DNA of 16,742 nucleotides, from positions 1 through 16,742 of the forward strand of contig CALGAR010000013.1 in NCBI GenBank assembly GCA_937959285.1. The letters are read 5' to 3'. The position numbers were made by a program, and so were the translations under genes. Source of the stretch: an uncultured Bryobacterales bacterium. GTDB lineage: Bacteria > Acidobacteriota > Terriglobia > Bryobacterales > Bryobacteraceae. Below, piece after piece: positions 1 to 7,606 of the stretch (positions within the stretch are counted from its first letter, which is position 1; each line of letters starts with the position of its first letter). The notes beneath the pieces are model-generated. The model was not told the DNA's origin, made no database searches, and was given only the letters and a program-made list of their open reading frames with translations.

Positions 1-623
1 TCGACAGCCTGTCCGCATGGAAGCAGTTCGTCGCCGAGTCGAAGGCCGCGATTGAGCGCGGTCTGCGGATTGCCGAACGCGAGCGCCTTCCCCTTGCCCT
101 CGAAAACCACAAAGACTGGACCACAGACGAGTTTGTCGACCTCTTGAAGCAGTATTCGAGCGAATATCTCGGCGTTTGCCTCGACACCGGCAACAATATC
201 TCCCTGCTCGACAATCCTTACGACCTGGTGGAGCGGCTTTCCCCCTACACCATTTCGACCCACATCAAAGACATGGCTCTCGCGGAGTATTCCGAGGGAT
301 TTTTGCTGTCTGAGGTGCCTCTCGGCGAAGGAATCCTCGATCTGCCCCGCATCGTCGGCCTTATCAGGAAGGCTCGCCCCAAGACCCGGCTGACCCTCGA
401 AATGATTACCAGAAATCCCCTTCGCGTTCCCTGTCTGACCCCCAAGTATTGGGCGACGATGGACCGCTCGGGCAAGGACTTGGCTCGAACGCTGCAGCTT
501 GCGAAATCCTCCAAAGGTCCGCTGCCAACGATCGACGGCCTCGATCCTCGGTCACTGCGCAGGCTCGAAGACGACAACGTCAAGAAGTGTCTGCATTACT
601 CGAGGCTGTACCTCGAATCGTGA
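1..623 (+). CDS. Sugar phosphate isomerase/epimerase-like TIM barrel protein (5' end outside window)
   Basis: The reading frame is open from position 3 to the stop at 621-623, so the gene starts left of the window; about 206 residues are visible. It resembles the xylose isomerase-like TIM barrel / AP endonuclease family 2. Visible hallmarks in order are a strand ending LALENHKDW (about residues 32-40 of the visible part), then GVCLDTGN, then STHIKDM, then LTLEMITRNP. These carry the Glu, Asp, His and Glu that normally bind the divalent metal in this fold. The ending is long and charged after the last barrel strand. An internal TTG at 144 is not the start, because clear family sequence lies upstream in the same frame. 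The family covers isomerases, epimerases and inosose dehydratase-like enzymes; the substrate cannot be told. The transporter 77 bases downstream on the same strand may share its transcript. Confidence 0.85.
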   Translation, partial: DSLSAWKQFVAESKAAIERGLRIAERERLPLALENHKDWTTDEFVDLLKQYSSEYLGVCLDTGNNISLLDNPYDLVERLSPYTISTHIKDMALAEYSEGFLLSEVPLGEGILDLPRIVGLIRKARPKTRLTLEMITRNPLRVPCLTPKYWATMDRSGKDLARTLQLAKSSKGPLPTIDGLDPRSLRRLEDDNVKKCLHYSRLYLES

Positions 624-700
624 GAACTGCCGTTCGGCTGAGCGTGCCTTGACCCGAGAAGGAGCAACATAGTACATTCGGCTTTCCGCATGAGGCTTGG

Positions 701-1759
701 ATGATCCTTCCCGATACGTACGCGGGCGTACTATTCCTGTTGATTGTTTCGGTGTTGATGCTGGGCTCGTGGCCCAACACGCTCAAGCTCGCGGGAAAGT
801 GGCGCTTTGAGCTGTTTTATTTCGACTACGCGTTCGGAGCCCTGCTGGCTGCGCTGATTGCATCGTTTACTTTCGGGTCTTTTGGGCATGAGCTCTCCTT
901 TCTGGACAACCTTACGCTGACGGCAAGCAAACGCCAGATCCTTTACGCCTTCGTCGCTGGAGGAATCTTCAATCTGGCGAACATGCTGCTTGTGGCTGCC
1001 ATCTCTGTAGCTGGCATGGCGGTGGCTTTCCCGCTTGTCTTCGGGGTGGCCACCGTGGTCGGAGTCGCAGTCAGCGCTTTCGTAAGCTCGCCGGGAAGTC
1101 CAATGCTGCTGCTGGCTGGGTCAGGTCTGACAGCAGCCGCAGTGATCGTGCAAGCTCTCGCCTACAAGGCTCGGGCAGCAGTGAGGTCAGACGAGGACAT
1201 AGCTGCAGGCGCCGGGGCCAAAGCAGTTCGAGGAAAGCAGCCGAAGCGCAAGGGCTCTGCGGCAGTGAAGGGGATCCTGCTCAGCCTGTTCAGCGGGCTC
1301 TTAATGGGGTCGTTCTATCCCCTGGTCGCAATGAGCAAGGCTGGCGAGTTCGGGCTGGGTCCATACGCCCTGGTGTTTGTTTTCGTGGCCGGCATTTTCA
1401 CCTCTACCTTGCTCTTCAATCTCTTCTTCATGAATCTTCCCGTTGAAGGCGAGCCGCTCCTGTTCTCCGACTACTTTCGCGGGAAAGCCAGGCAGCATGC
1501 CCTGGGGATTTTGGGCGGCATGATGTGGTGTACCGGGGCGATGGCGGATGCGGTTGCAACGAGCGCTCCGGAAGTCAATCTGAGCGCGGCCACAAGTTAC
1601 GCCTTCGGAAGAGGCTCGGCGGTGCTAAGCATCCTGTGGGGGCTTTGGGCCTGGAAGGAGTTCGCAGGCGCCGATGCGCGGACAAAGCTTCTTGTCGGGC
1701 TGATGCTGATCTTCTTCGTTGCCGGGCTGCTCACGATCGCACTCGCACTGCAGTCCTGA
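701..1759 (+). CDS. Ureide permease/GRP-like transporter of the DMT superfamily
   Basis: This encodes a 352-residue inner-membrane protein with about ten hydrophobic segments in two halves, split by a basic, hydrophilic loop at about residues 155-190. The N-terminal LGSWPNT (residues 21-27) followed by a YFDYAFGALLAALI helix, and the C-terminal YAFGRGSAVLSILWG and WKEFAGA (about 300-324), recall plant ureide permeases and the related bacterial GRP sugar-uptake family. In plants the family moves allantoin and other oxo-heterocycles; GRP relatives move sugars. The substrate here is therefore open. The start at 701 has GAGG at 692-695, five bases upstream. It follows the isomerase-like gene on the same strand, which hints at a sugar or ureide catabolic pair, but that link is inferred. 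The 3' end faces the convergent broken gene and its terminator. Confidence 0.8.
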   Translation: MILPDTYAGVLFLLIVSVLMLGSWPNTLKLAGKWRFELFYFDYAFGALLAALIASFTFGSFGHELSFLDNLTLTASKRQILYAFVAGGIFNLANMLLVAAISVAGMAVAFPLVFGVATVVGVAVSAFVSSPGSPMLLLAGSGLTAAAVIVQALAYKARAAVRSDEDIAAGAGAKAVRGKQPKRKGSAAVKGILLSLFSGLLMGSFYPLVAMSKAGEFGLGPYALVFVFVAGIFTSTLLFNLFFMNLPVEGEPLLFSDYFRGKARQHALGILGGMMWCTGAMADAVATSAPEVNLSAATSYAFGRGSAVLSILWGLWAWKEFAGADARTKLLVGLMLIFFVAGLLTIALALQS

Positions 1760-1790
1760 CCGCTTCCATCGCATGCAAGATAACGGTCCG

Positions 1791-1834
1791 CAAATAGAAA
1801 AGGGGTGATGGATGCCGGTATGTCCATCACCCCT
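1791..1834 (-). terminator. Intrinsic terminator for the minus-strand broken gene
   Basis: Positions 1801-1812 and 1823-1834 are perfect 12-base inverted repeats around a 10-base loop. Read on the minus strand the stem is followed by a T-rich stretch (1800 down to 1791, TTTCTATTTG), the form of a Rho-independent terminator. On the plus strand there is no T-run after the stem, so it would end the transporter transcript less well. The TGA at 1829-1827, the probable original stop of the minus-strand gene, lies inside the stem. Confidence 0.82.
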
Positions 1835-2860
1835 CGAAGAAGTGCAGACCGTCGACGCTCCTGTCGAGTGACTTCAACAAACCTCACGTGGCGGCCGTCG
1901 TTACCGGTTGCCACCAGGGAATCCCCTTCGGCGCCGATCAAGGTCAATCGGTAGAGCGGATTGCTGCGGTCACCCATGGACCCGGAAGACACAGCTGACC
2001 AAGTCCGCTGCCTCAGATCGAGCCGCGACACACTCCAGGTAGTGCCGTTGGCTGAGCTGGCAAAGATCTCGCCCTGAGGGCCGATCGCGGACCCCAGGAG
2101 TTTTTCGTTGTTCGGCAGCGCGAGGTTCTTCACCCTGTCCACGGAACCGTCCGGCGCAATGGCAATGTATTCGCGGGACAGGTCGGAGTACCAGACAATC
2201 CGGTCGCGCACGGCTTCAAACATGCTCGTGACCGAAGAGAGGGCCAAGGGCTCGCCGATCTCCGACTGCGTTACAACCGCCCGGAGCATCTTACCCGACC
2301 GGCTGAACTGGTGAAAAACCTCCGCATTTCCATTCAGAGCTTCCGCAAGTGTCTTCCTCGGTGCTTCCCCCGGTGCCCGCGGCTGACGGTACTCCATGCC
2401 CTGCGTCCAGATTTGTTCCATCCGCCGCAAATGCCACCCGCCAAGCAAGGAAGGGCGAAGTGCGAATCACTTGTTTCTCTGTACCGTCCGCGGAAATCCA
2501 CGCCAGATAGGAAGCCGACCGTCCCTCATGGTCCTCCACCCTGCCACACAGCGCGATAGTGCCGTCTGTTCCACGGGTAAAGCCGCGCACGGAGACTTGC
2601 TTTGCTCCCGGCACGGTAAATGATAAGGTCGAAACTCTTTGTCCACTGCGGTCGTAAGTACTGATCCCGATGTGCGAGCCTGGGGAGCGATCAACTACCA
2701 CCAAAACCCCGTCGCGCCATTGCGGCAGAGGTTTGTTGGCTAGATCGTCCTGGATCGGCAGATTCTTTGGAAAGCCCAAGAATAGGCTGGCAGCGAAGCC
2801 TTGATACTGCCCGGCGCACGCCACCGCCAGCAAGAGCAGCTTGACTTTGGTTTGCAGCAT
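1827..2860 (-). pseudogene. Secreted, probably beta-propeller-like protein, broken by two apparent frameshifts
   Basis: The gene begins with ATG at 2860 behind a perfect AGGAGG (2866-2871) and encodes a signal peptide-like start (MLQTKVKLLLLAVACAG). The body has repeating short strands and DGT/DGS turns (RGTDGTIALCG, FAADGT, IAPDGSVD, IGPQGEIFAS) like an NHL or propeller-type lattice, but I recognise no named family. The frame breaks at about 2412-2414: removing one A from an AAA on the minus strand turns AADGTNLDAG into AADGTIWTQG and joins the second frame. A second shift at about 1881-1889 is suggested by codon use: downstream of it the alternative frame has G or C at nearly every third position and ends FFEG-stop at 1827, within the terminator. 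Correcting both gives exactly 344 codons. Without the second correction the frame runs through the terminator into the antisense of the transporter gene to 1597. Either a decaying gene or sequencing error could explain this. Confidence 0.7.
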
Positions 2861-3222
2861 CGATTCCTCCTGGACTTAGCACCAGCCTGTAACTCCGAAT
2901 TTACGTAGTCCCTATCGCAAGTAGAGCCGCAAACGTCCGAATCGGCAAAACTATTTGGCGGATACCAGCGAAAAAGCTGTCAAGACGTGTTCCTCACACT
3001 TCGCTATACTCAGACGCTAACTACCTTCACAGCGTTGATCCTGTTTTTTGTTTGAACTTACGAAGAACTCCGGTGTGTGATATGCGCCGATTTCAGGTGG
3101 ACTAGTACAATCAGTTTCCAGAACTGAGAAAGAATCTTTTCTGTAAGCTAGATCACTCCTCATTCGGAGCTGAAAGGCAATCGGGAGACGGCTATCAGTT
3201 ACACCATAGAAAAAGGCTCAGC
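2861..3222. other. Gene-free spacer upstream of the broken gene and downstream of alaX
   Basis: I see no credible coding frame here, and the stretch is richer in A and T than its surroundings. It must hold the promoter of the minus-strand broken gene. A perfect TTGACA exists on the minus strand at 2983-2978, but no good -10 lies at the right spacing. A plus-strand TATACT at 3005-3010 also lacks a matching -35. A small inverted repeat (TCAGTT at 3111-3116, AACTGA at 3122-3127) and a T5 run just past the alaX stop on the minus strand are the only other structures noticed. None is strong enough to call. Confidence 0.6.
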
Positions 3223-4404
3223 TCACGATCGCTTTCGCACTGTGGCCCTGACTTCTTCCACAACCTGCTGGAGCGCCTCCGCGGACGGAACGCTGCCCTG
3301 CGCCATTCGTGCGTTTCCCCCGCCTCGCCCGCCCGATGCGGTCAATGCGCTCTTCAAGACCTCGCCAACGTGTACCGGGCTACCGTCGGAGGCAGCTAAC
3401 AGAATCGAAAGCGGCTCCTTCGAAGTCGCAAGAAAGACGGCGTTAGGTCTCGACGTAAAGCTTTGAGCAAGAGTCCGCACCGCCTCATCGATTCCTCCCC
3501 CAGGAACGCAGTACTCTGTGTACCGAACGCCACCCTCTTCAGAAGCGTTATCGTACAGTTCCCTGCCCTGAAGTAAGGCGAGGTCATTGGCAAGACGGCG
3601 GCGCGCCTTCTCAGATTCCGCCAGACGCTCCTGCTGCGCGGCAACGAGAGATGCCGTCTCATCCAGGGACGAGGAAAAGGTTCGCGCGATCTTCGATAGC
3701 AATTCAAAATCCTCGCGGGCGCGTCGAATCGCCCGGCCTCCGCAGAGAAACTCAATCCGCACGTTCCCACGGACCCGATCCAGCTTGCGCACGAAGATCG
3801 GTCCGATTTCGCCGGTCGACCGCACATGAGTTCCTCCACACGCCGAGCGGTCAAGGCCCTGAATCGAAACGATACGAAGGACGCCGGTGCGCTCCGAGGG
3901 CTTGCGCAGATCCTTCGCCTCGGAGGAATCGCAATACTCGACCGAGAGCGGCCGGTTTTCAAAGACGATGTCGTTGGCGCGGCGTTCGGCGCTCTTCACC
4001 TGTTCGGGGTCGAGCGACGGCGCGGCGATGTCAATGGTCGAGGACTGCTCTCCGAGATGAAAACTCACGGTCGGCAGCCCGAACATCTCCTGTAAGACCG
4101 CCGAAAGCAGGTGCTGGCCGCTGTGCTGCTGCATGTGGTCGAACCGCCGCTGCCAGTCAATCTGTCCTTCGATTTCGTCTGCCTCGACGGGCTCGGACAG
4201 AAGATGGGCGACCCGGTCTCCCTCGTCAATGACATCAATTACTGAAACACCATTGATAGCGCCCCGATCCGCCGGTTGACCGCCGGAAGCCGGGTAGAAG
4301 GCGGACCGGTCGAGGTACACCTTGCGGCCGGATTCGTCCCGATCAACGATCCGGCCTCGGAAGCTGGTCAGGTACGAGTCGTTGTAGTAAAGCCGGTCTG
4401 TCAT
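3223..4404 (-). CDS. alaX: Alanyl-tRNA editing protein, AlaX type with DHHA1 domain
   Basis: The 393-residue protein matches the free-standing editing enzymes that hydrolyse mischarged seryl- or glycyl-tRNA(Ala) in the cytoplasm. The N-terminal beta-barrel-like region (1-85) contains YPASGGQPADRG. The editing core carries both zinc motifs: HMQQH at 90-94 and CGGTH at 189-193, giving the His-His-Cys-His set. A helical, coiled-coil-prone linker follows (about 225-285), then a DHHA1-like C-terminal domain with the glycine-rich GGRGGGNARMAQG at 358-370. The length fits the long AlaX class. The ATG at 4404 overlaps the stop of the upstream TIGR03437 gene (ATGA), and no good Shine-Dalgarno precedes it, so translation is probably coupled. 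No catalytic residue appears lost. Confidence 0.93.
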   Translation of the reverse strand: MTDRLYYNDSYLTSFRGRIVDRDESGRKVYLDRSAFYPASGGQPADRGAINGVSVIDVIDEGDRVAHLLSEPVEADEIEGQIDWQRRFDHMQQHSGQHLLSAVLQEMFGLPTVSFHLGEQSSTIDIAAPSLDPEQVKSAERRANDIVFENRPLSVEYCDSSEAKDLRKPSERTGVLRIVSIQGLDRSACGGTHVRSTGEIGPIFVRKLDRVRGNVRIEFLCGGRAIRRAREDFELLSKIARTFSSSLDETASLVAAQQERLAESEKARRRLANDLALLQGRELYDNASEEGGVRYTEYCVPGGGIDEAVRTLAQSFTSRPNAVFLATSKEPLSILLAASDGSPVHVGEVLKSALTASGGRGGGNARMAQGSVPSAEALQQVVEEVRATVRKRS

Positions 4405-6128
4405 TCAATGGCGAGCGTGACGCGATTGCTGGAGACGTCCAGGCCGAGCCGCAGGAAGAGCTCAACCTGGTCACCCCTTGGAGCATTCTCCGGCACAACA
4501 AAATTCACTTGATACAAACCAACATAGTGCGGCGTCAGGCCCGAATAGAAGGCAGGTACAGTTACCTGATTCGGCTCCGTCCCGAGCACAACCCGCGTCT
4601 CTGCCGAAACGCGAGCGAGCCTGGATGGGTCGTCGGGAGCTGCATGGCCCGACTCGATGGATGGAGCCGTTGGGCCAAGACCAAGAGCGTAGATCACCAG
4701 AGCCTCCCCGCGGCGCGCAGGGCGGGCGCCCGTGAACCACGGCGACTGCGGCTGTGCGAGCGTGCCGTCCGGGTTCACAATGAGCCCGTAACGACCGGTC
4801 GAAGTCAGGATGCGAGGGGCGCGCAAGGCCACATTGACGGTGACCGTGTTACCCGCAATGCCGCCGCGCTCGACGGTCACTCTTGCCTCACCCGGCGCTG
4901 TCTCGTAGGGCACCTGGAAGTTGATCTGGCCGTAGGAGGTGTAGAACAAGGGCGCCGGACGGTCATTCACAAGGACCCGGATCGAGCCTAGTACTGTCGG
5001 CAGCGGGGTCGAACTCGCACCTGTGGGCTCGTCATACGAGAAATGCTCCCCGTAGATGCTTGCAATGGTTCCCGGAGCCACGCCCGGTTCCGTCGCAAGG
5101 TTGGTGCTGACGCCGCCGAAATAAGCCGATGGCAGCTCGGGCTGCACGATAGTGAGGGTCACAGGGATCGTCAGAGTCCCGTTGGCCGCGTTCGAAGTGA
5201 TCGTCACGCTCCCCCGGTATTCCCCGCGCGAAAGGCCGGCCGGATCTACGGTTACCTGCACGATGTCCGCGTCGTCGATCTTTTGCGCTGTGAGCCAGTT
5301 CCCTCCCGCCATTGTGGCCGATGTGACACCAGTGACAGTCAGCGCCTGAATGCCGCGATTGGCGAGGATGATGTTCCGCGACTGCCTGGGAGCGCCTTGG
5401 CCAAGCCGCCACTGAAGCGACTCTTCCGAAAGGCTGACGATCGGCTGGGAAGTGACATGCAGCGTCACGGGTACGTTCTTGTTGTCCGGGGCAAACAGCG
5501 AACCGGTGACCGTCAGAGTTCCGGTATAAGTTCCTTCGGCCAGGCCAGACAGGGCGTTAGCGACTACCTTGTACGGAAACACCGATTGCGAGCCGCCACT
5601 GTCCAGTCCGACCTGCAGCCAGTTGCCGCCGGAGTGAGAACTGAACGTCGTCGTGACGGGACTATTGGTATAGAAACGAGCCTCGGCAGGCGGTCTGCCC
5701 GGCGCTGCGAAGAACTCATACTGAGCGGGGATGCCTCCGCCGATCTGGACCGTCACGGTGATCGTTTGAGGGGCGTCGAGCGCGTTGGGATCCGTGACAC
5801 GGATCACCCCCGTATAAGTGCCGGCAGGCAGCGCCGCCGTTTGCAGCCCGATCGCGATCCGGTAACAGGCCTTGTTCCCGAATTCGCAGGCCTGAGGACC
5901 GCTAATGGTCGCACTAAGCCACTGCGGCGCCAGGGAGGTTACCTGGGGCGAAATGGTTCCGTCGCCGGCGTTATAGGCGTCCACAACCTGCCCCGGACCC
6001 ATGGTGTTAGGCGCAATCGACACAGGCCCGATGGCAGTTTGACTCAGGCGGAGTTTCGGAAACGCGAATGCGCTTCCGCAAAGCAACAAGAAAATCGCGC
6101 AGTGTTTCGTTAGGTTTCGCAGGCTCAC
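4401..6128 (-). CDS. Secreted TIGR03437-domain protein with BACON/Ig-like repeats
   Basis: With the GTG start at 6128 the product has 575 residues. It opens with a clear signal peptide (basic SLRNLTKHC, then AIFLLLCGSAFAF). Three domains of about 100 residues follow (about 30-130, 131-226, 229-328). Each ends in a pattern like AGTYTGVIRVT, EGTYTGTLTVT or RGEYRGSVTIT plus a PVTL-type strand, as in BACON or other immunoglobulin-like folds. Residues about 336-573 fit TIGR03437, a Solibacter-type C-terminal domain: PGTIASIYGEHFS, GQINFQVPYE, and a second copy-like YQVNFVVPENA. The role is unknown; such proteins are exported and may sit on the cell surface. The frame is open upstream to 6245, but that part lies within nuoA and lacks a signal peptide. 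GTG at 6128 overlaps the nuoA stop as GTGA, and its end overlaps alaX as ATGA. Confidence 0.85.
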   Translation of the reverse strand: MSLRNLTKHCAIFLLLCGSAFAFPKLRLSQTAIGPVSIAPNTMGPGQVVDAYNAGDGTISPQVTSLAPQWLSATISGPQACEFGNKACYRIAIGLQTAALPAGTYTGVIRVTDPNALDAPQTITVTVQIGGGIPAQYEFFAAPGRPPAEARFYTNSPVTTTFSSHSGGNWLQVGLDSGGSQSVFPYKVVANALSGLAEGTYTGTLTVTGSLFAPDNKNVPVTLHVTSQPIVSLSEESLQWRLGQGAPRQSRNIILANRGIQALTVTGVTSATMAGGNWLTAQKIDDADIVQVTVDPAGLSRGEYRGSVTITSNAANGTLTIPVTLTIVQPELPSAYFGGVSTNLATEPGVAPGTIASIYGEHFSYDEPTGASSTPLPTVLGSIRVLVNDRPAPLFYTSYGQINFQVPYETAPGEARVTVERGGIAGNTVTVNVALRAPRILTSTGRYGLIVNPDGTLAQPQSPWFTGARPARRGEALVIYALGLGPTAPSIESGHAAPDDPSRLARVSAETRVVLGTEPNQVTVPAFYSGLTPHYVGLYQVNFVVPENAPRGDQVELFLRLGLDVSSNRVTLAIE

Positions 6129-6481
6129 ACCCACTCCAAAGCCCCTTTTTTGTAAGCCCAAAAGTAGCCAACGATCAGAATAAGCAAGAATACGGCCACT
6201 TCTGCGACTCCAAACCAGCCCAGGTGCTTGTAGCGGACAGCCCACGGATACAGAAAGATTGTCTCAACGTCAAAGATGACGAAAAGGATGGCAATGATAT
6301 AGAAGCGAACCGTGTAGCGCCCTCGCGAATCGGACGCTGCCTGGATGCCGCACTCGTAGGCTTCGAGCTTGGCTGCGGAAGGTGTGGAAGGGCGAATCAG
6401 TCTCGCGACGAGCAGCGTCACAACCGGAAAAGACACTGCGAGCACAAGAAAAATGAAGATCGGCAAGTAACCTTCCGGCAT
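6125..6481 (-). CDS. nuoA: NADH-quinone oxidoreductase subunit A
   Basis: The 118-residue membrane protein is a subunit of respiratory complex I. It has three transmembrane helices, at about 8-29, 60-79 and 88-110. The family signature is complete: KLEAYECGI (38-46) in the loop after helix 1, then RYTVRFYIIAILFVIFDVETIFLYPWA (55-81, cited only as a span), with the conserved acidic D71 and E73. Length is normal for NuoA. No nuoB follows. Instead the next gene, a secreted TIGR03437 protein, overlaps the nuoA stop by four bases, so this nuoA is separated from the rest of the complex I genes, at least on its downstream side. There is no Shine-Dalgarno before the ATG. A promoter-like pair lies immediately upstream and could give a leaderless message. 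prs is divergent on the other side. Confidence 0.95.
   Translation of the reverse strand: MPEGYLPIFIFLVLAVSFPVVTLLVARLIRPSTPSAAKLEAYECGIQAASDSRGRYTVRFYIIAILFVIFDVETIFLYPWAVRYKHLGWFGVAEVAVFLLILIVGYFWAYKKGALEWV
6134..6137 (-). promoter_or_regulatory. Shine-Dalgarno GGAG deciding the GTG start of the TIGR03437 gene
   Basis: GGAG lies at 6137-6134 on the minus strand, five bases before the GTG at 6128-6126. It sits inside the last codons of nuoA. Together with the signal peptide that follows directly, it supports 6128 over the upstream in-frame starts. Confidence 0.65.
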
Positions 6482-6487
6482 GGCCTA

Positions 6488-6516
6488 AATATAGCATTCC
6501 GGGAAAGAGTGTTGAA
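6488..6516 (-). promoter_or_regulatory. Possible nuoA promoter giving a leaderless transcript
   Basis: On the minus strand TTCAAC (6516-6511) and TATATT (6493-6488) are 17 bases apart. The -10 matches the vegetative consensus at five of six bases; the -35 matches only at three. Six bases separate the -10 from the A of the nuoA ATG, so the expected transcription start falls at or next to that A. Confidence 0.4.
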
Positions 6517-6622
6517 CAGCCGTCTTCAAAGGTAGCTCCTGAGGACTTTGGCAACGACTCCCGGCCATTCTGAGAGAGCCTGTCCAGCCGGCCCGTTCGC
6601 TAGACTGGAAGCAGGGGGGACT

Positions 6623-7570
6623 ATGGTCATCCTGAGCGGCACTGCCAATCGGGACCTGGCTGCCTCTATCGCTCGCGAACTCGACGTCAAGCTGGGCGGC
6701 TGCGAGATTCAGCGGTTCCCTGACGGCGAGGTTTCGGTTGAGCTGACAGAGCCGGTGCGGCGGAAGGAAGTGTTCATCATCCAGCCGACGTCCCCACCGG
6801 TCGACAAACACCTGATCGAGCTCCTGGCGATCGCCGATGCCGCCCGTAGAGCCGCGGCAGCCCGCATCACAGCCGTCATCCCCTACTTCGGCTACGGACG
6901 TCAAGACAAGCGTCGCGGGCACCGGGTCCCGATCACCGCCAGCATGGTCGCCGAACTCCTTGAGGCGGTGGGCGTAGAGCATGTCCTCTCGGTGGATCTG
7001 CACGCGCCGCAGATTGAGGGCTTTTTCCGGATCCCCGTCGATACTCTCAGCGCTGTCCCGGTTCTCTATGAAGCAGTCCGGCCGTATCTGCCCGATCACG
7101 CGGCTGTCGTTTCACCGGATGCGGGCCGGGTAACGATGGCTGCTCAATATGCGGCGCAAATCAATGCTCCGGTGATCGTCCTGCACAAGCGGCGAGAGAG
7201 CGCGACCGAGACCGGCGTGACTCATGTTGTCGGCGACGTACGTGGCCGCTCGTGCCTGATTGTTGACGACATGATCTCAACGGGAGGCACGATCGCCGAG
7301 AGTGTGGAGGCGCTGATCGACGCCGGAGCGAACCCCGATGTGCTGGTTGCCGCAACCCACGGCCTGCTGCTCGAAGGGGCGCAGGAAAAACTGTCGCATA
7401 AAGCAATTCACCGCATTTTCGTAACCGATACCGTTTCCACCGCAGGAAAGGAAGTTCCGAATCTCGAAGTCGTATCCATCGCGCCTCTGATCGCAGCCGC
7501 CGTGAGCCGTTTTCTGGCAGACGGGTCGCTGACCGAACTGCAGGCGGCGCTGAGGAAGCCGCGATCCTGA
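6623..7570 (+). CDS. prs: Ribose-phosphate pyrophosphokinase (PRPP synthetase)
   Basis: The enzyme makes 5-phosphoribosyl diphosphate from ribose 5-phosphate and ATP, feeding purine, pyrimidine, NAD, histidine and tryptophan synthesis in the cytoplasm. With the ATG at 6623 the protein has 315 residues, typical for the family, and begins MVILSGTANRDLA as expected. Family landmarks are FPDGEVSVEL (32-41), PYFGYGRQDKR (87-97) in the ATP site, the VDLHAPQIEGFF metal and regulatory segment (124-135, H127), SPDAG (164-168), KRRES (189-193), and the PRPP loop VDDMISTGGT (214-223). A purine-rich AGGGGGGA lies at 6613-6620. The frame is open upstream to a TTG at 6548, but that extension of 25 residues has no family match. 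It is divergent from nuoA and followed 36 bases later by the HhH-GPD gene. Confidence 0.95.
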   Translation: MVILSGTANRDLAASIARELDVKLGGCEIQRFPDGEVSVELTEPVRRKEVFIIQPTSPPVDKHLIELLAIADAARRAAAARITAVIPYFGYGRQDKRRGHRVPITASMVAELLEAVGVEHVLSVDLHAPQIEGFFRIPVDTLSAVPVLYEAVRPYLPDHAAVVSPDAGRVTMAAQYAAQINAPVIVLHKRRESATETGVTHVVGDVRGRSCLIVDDMISTGGTIAESVEALIDAGANPDVLVAATHGLLLEGAQEKLSHKAIHRIFVTDTVSTAGKEVPNLEVVSIAPLIAAAVSRFLADGSLTELQAALRKPRS

Positions 7571-7574
7571 TTTT

Positions 7575-7593
7575 CCCGGGGCCGGCCCCTGGG
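7575..7593 (+). repeat. GC-only hairpin between prs and the HhH-GPD gene
   Basis: GGGGCCGGCCCC (7578-7589) is a perfect 12-base palindrome. Flanking CCC and GGG can extend it to a seven-pair stem with one bulged T and a CCGG loop. It lies just after the prs stop and four bases before the GGAGG of the next gene. No T-run follows. It could be a weak terminator, an mRNA processing or stability element, or a chance GC structure. Confidence 0.4.
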
Positions 7594-7606
7594 AGTGGAG
7601 GTATCC

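Noticed and set aside
1597..1826. Continuation of the minus-strand frame of the broken gene into the transporter gene
   Set aside because: It runs through an intrinsic terminator and then antisense to a clear membrane-protein gene, and its codon use loses the third-position GC bias.
2978..3010. Promoter-like TTGACA (minus strand) and TATACT (plus strand) in the spacer
   Set aside because: Neither hexamer has a partner at an acceptable spacing.
5043..6113. Long plus-strand open frame opposite the TIGR03437 gene
   Set aside because: It is a GC-driven shadow: arginine-rich, low-complexity product, no start signal, and no family resemblance.
6129..6245. Upstream extension of the TIGR03437 protein
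   Set aside because: It would read through nuoA in another frame and bury the signal peptide; GGAG plus GTG at 6128 is better.
6548..6622. TTG-started N-terminal extension of prs
   Set aside because: The 315-residue form from ATG 6623 has normal family length and start, with a purine-rich site upstream.
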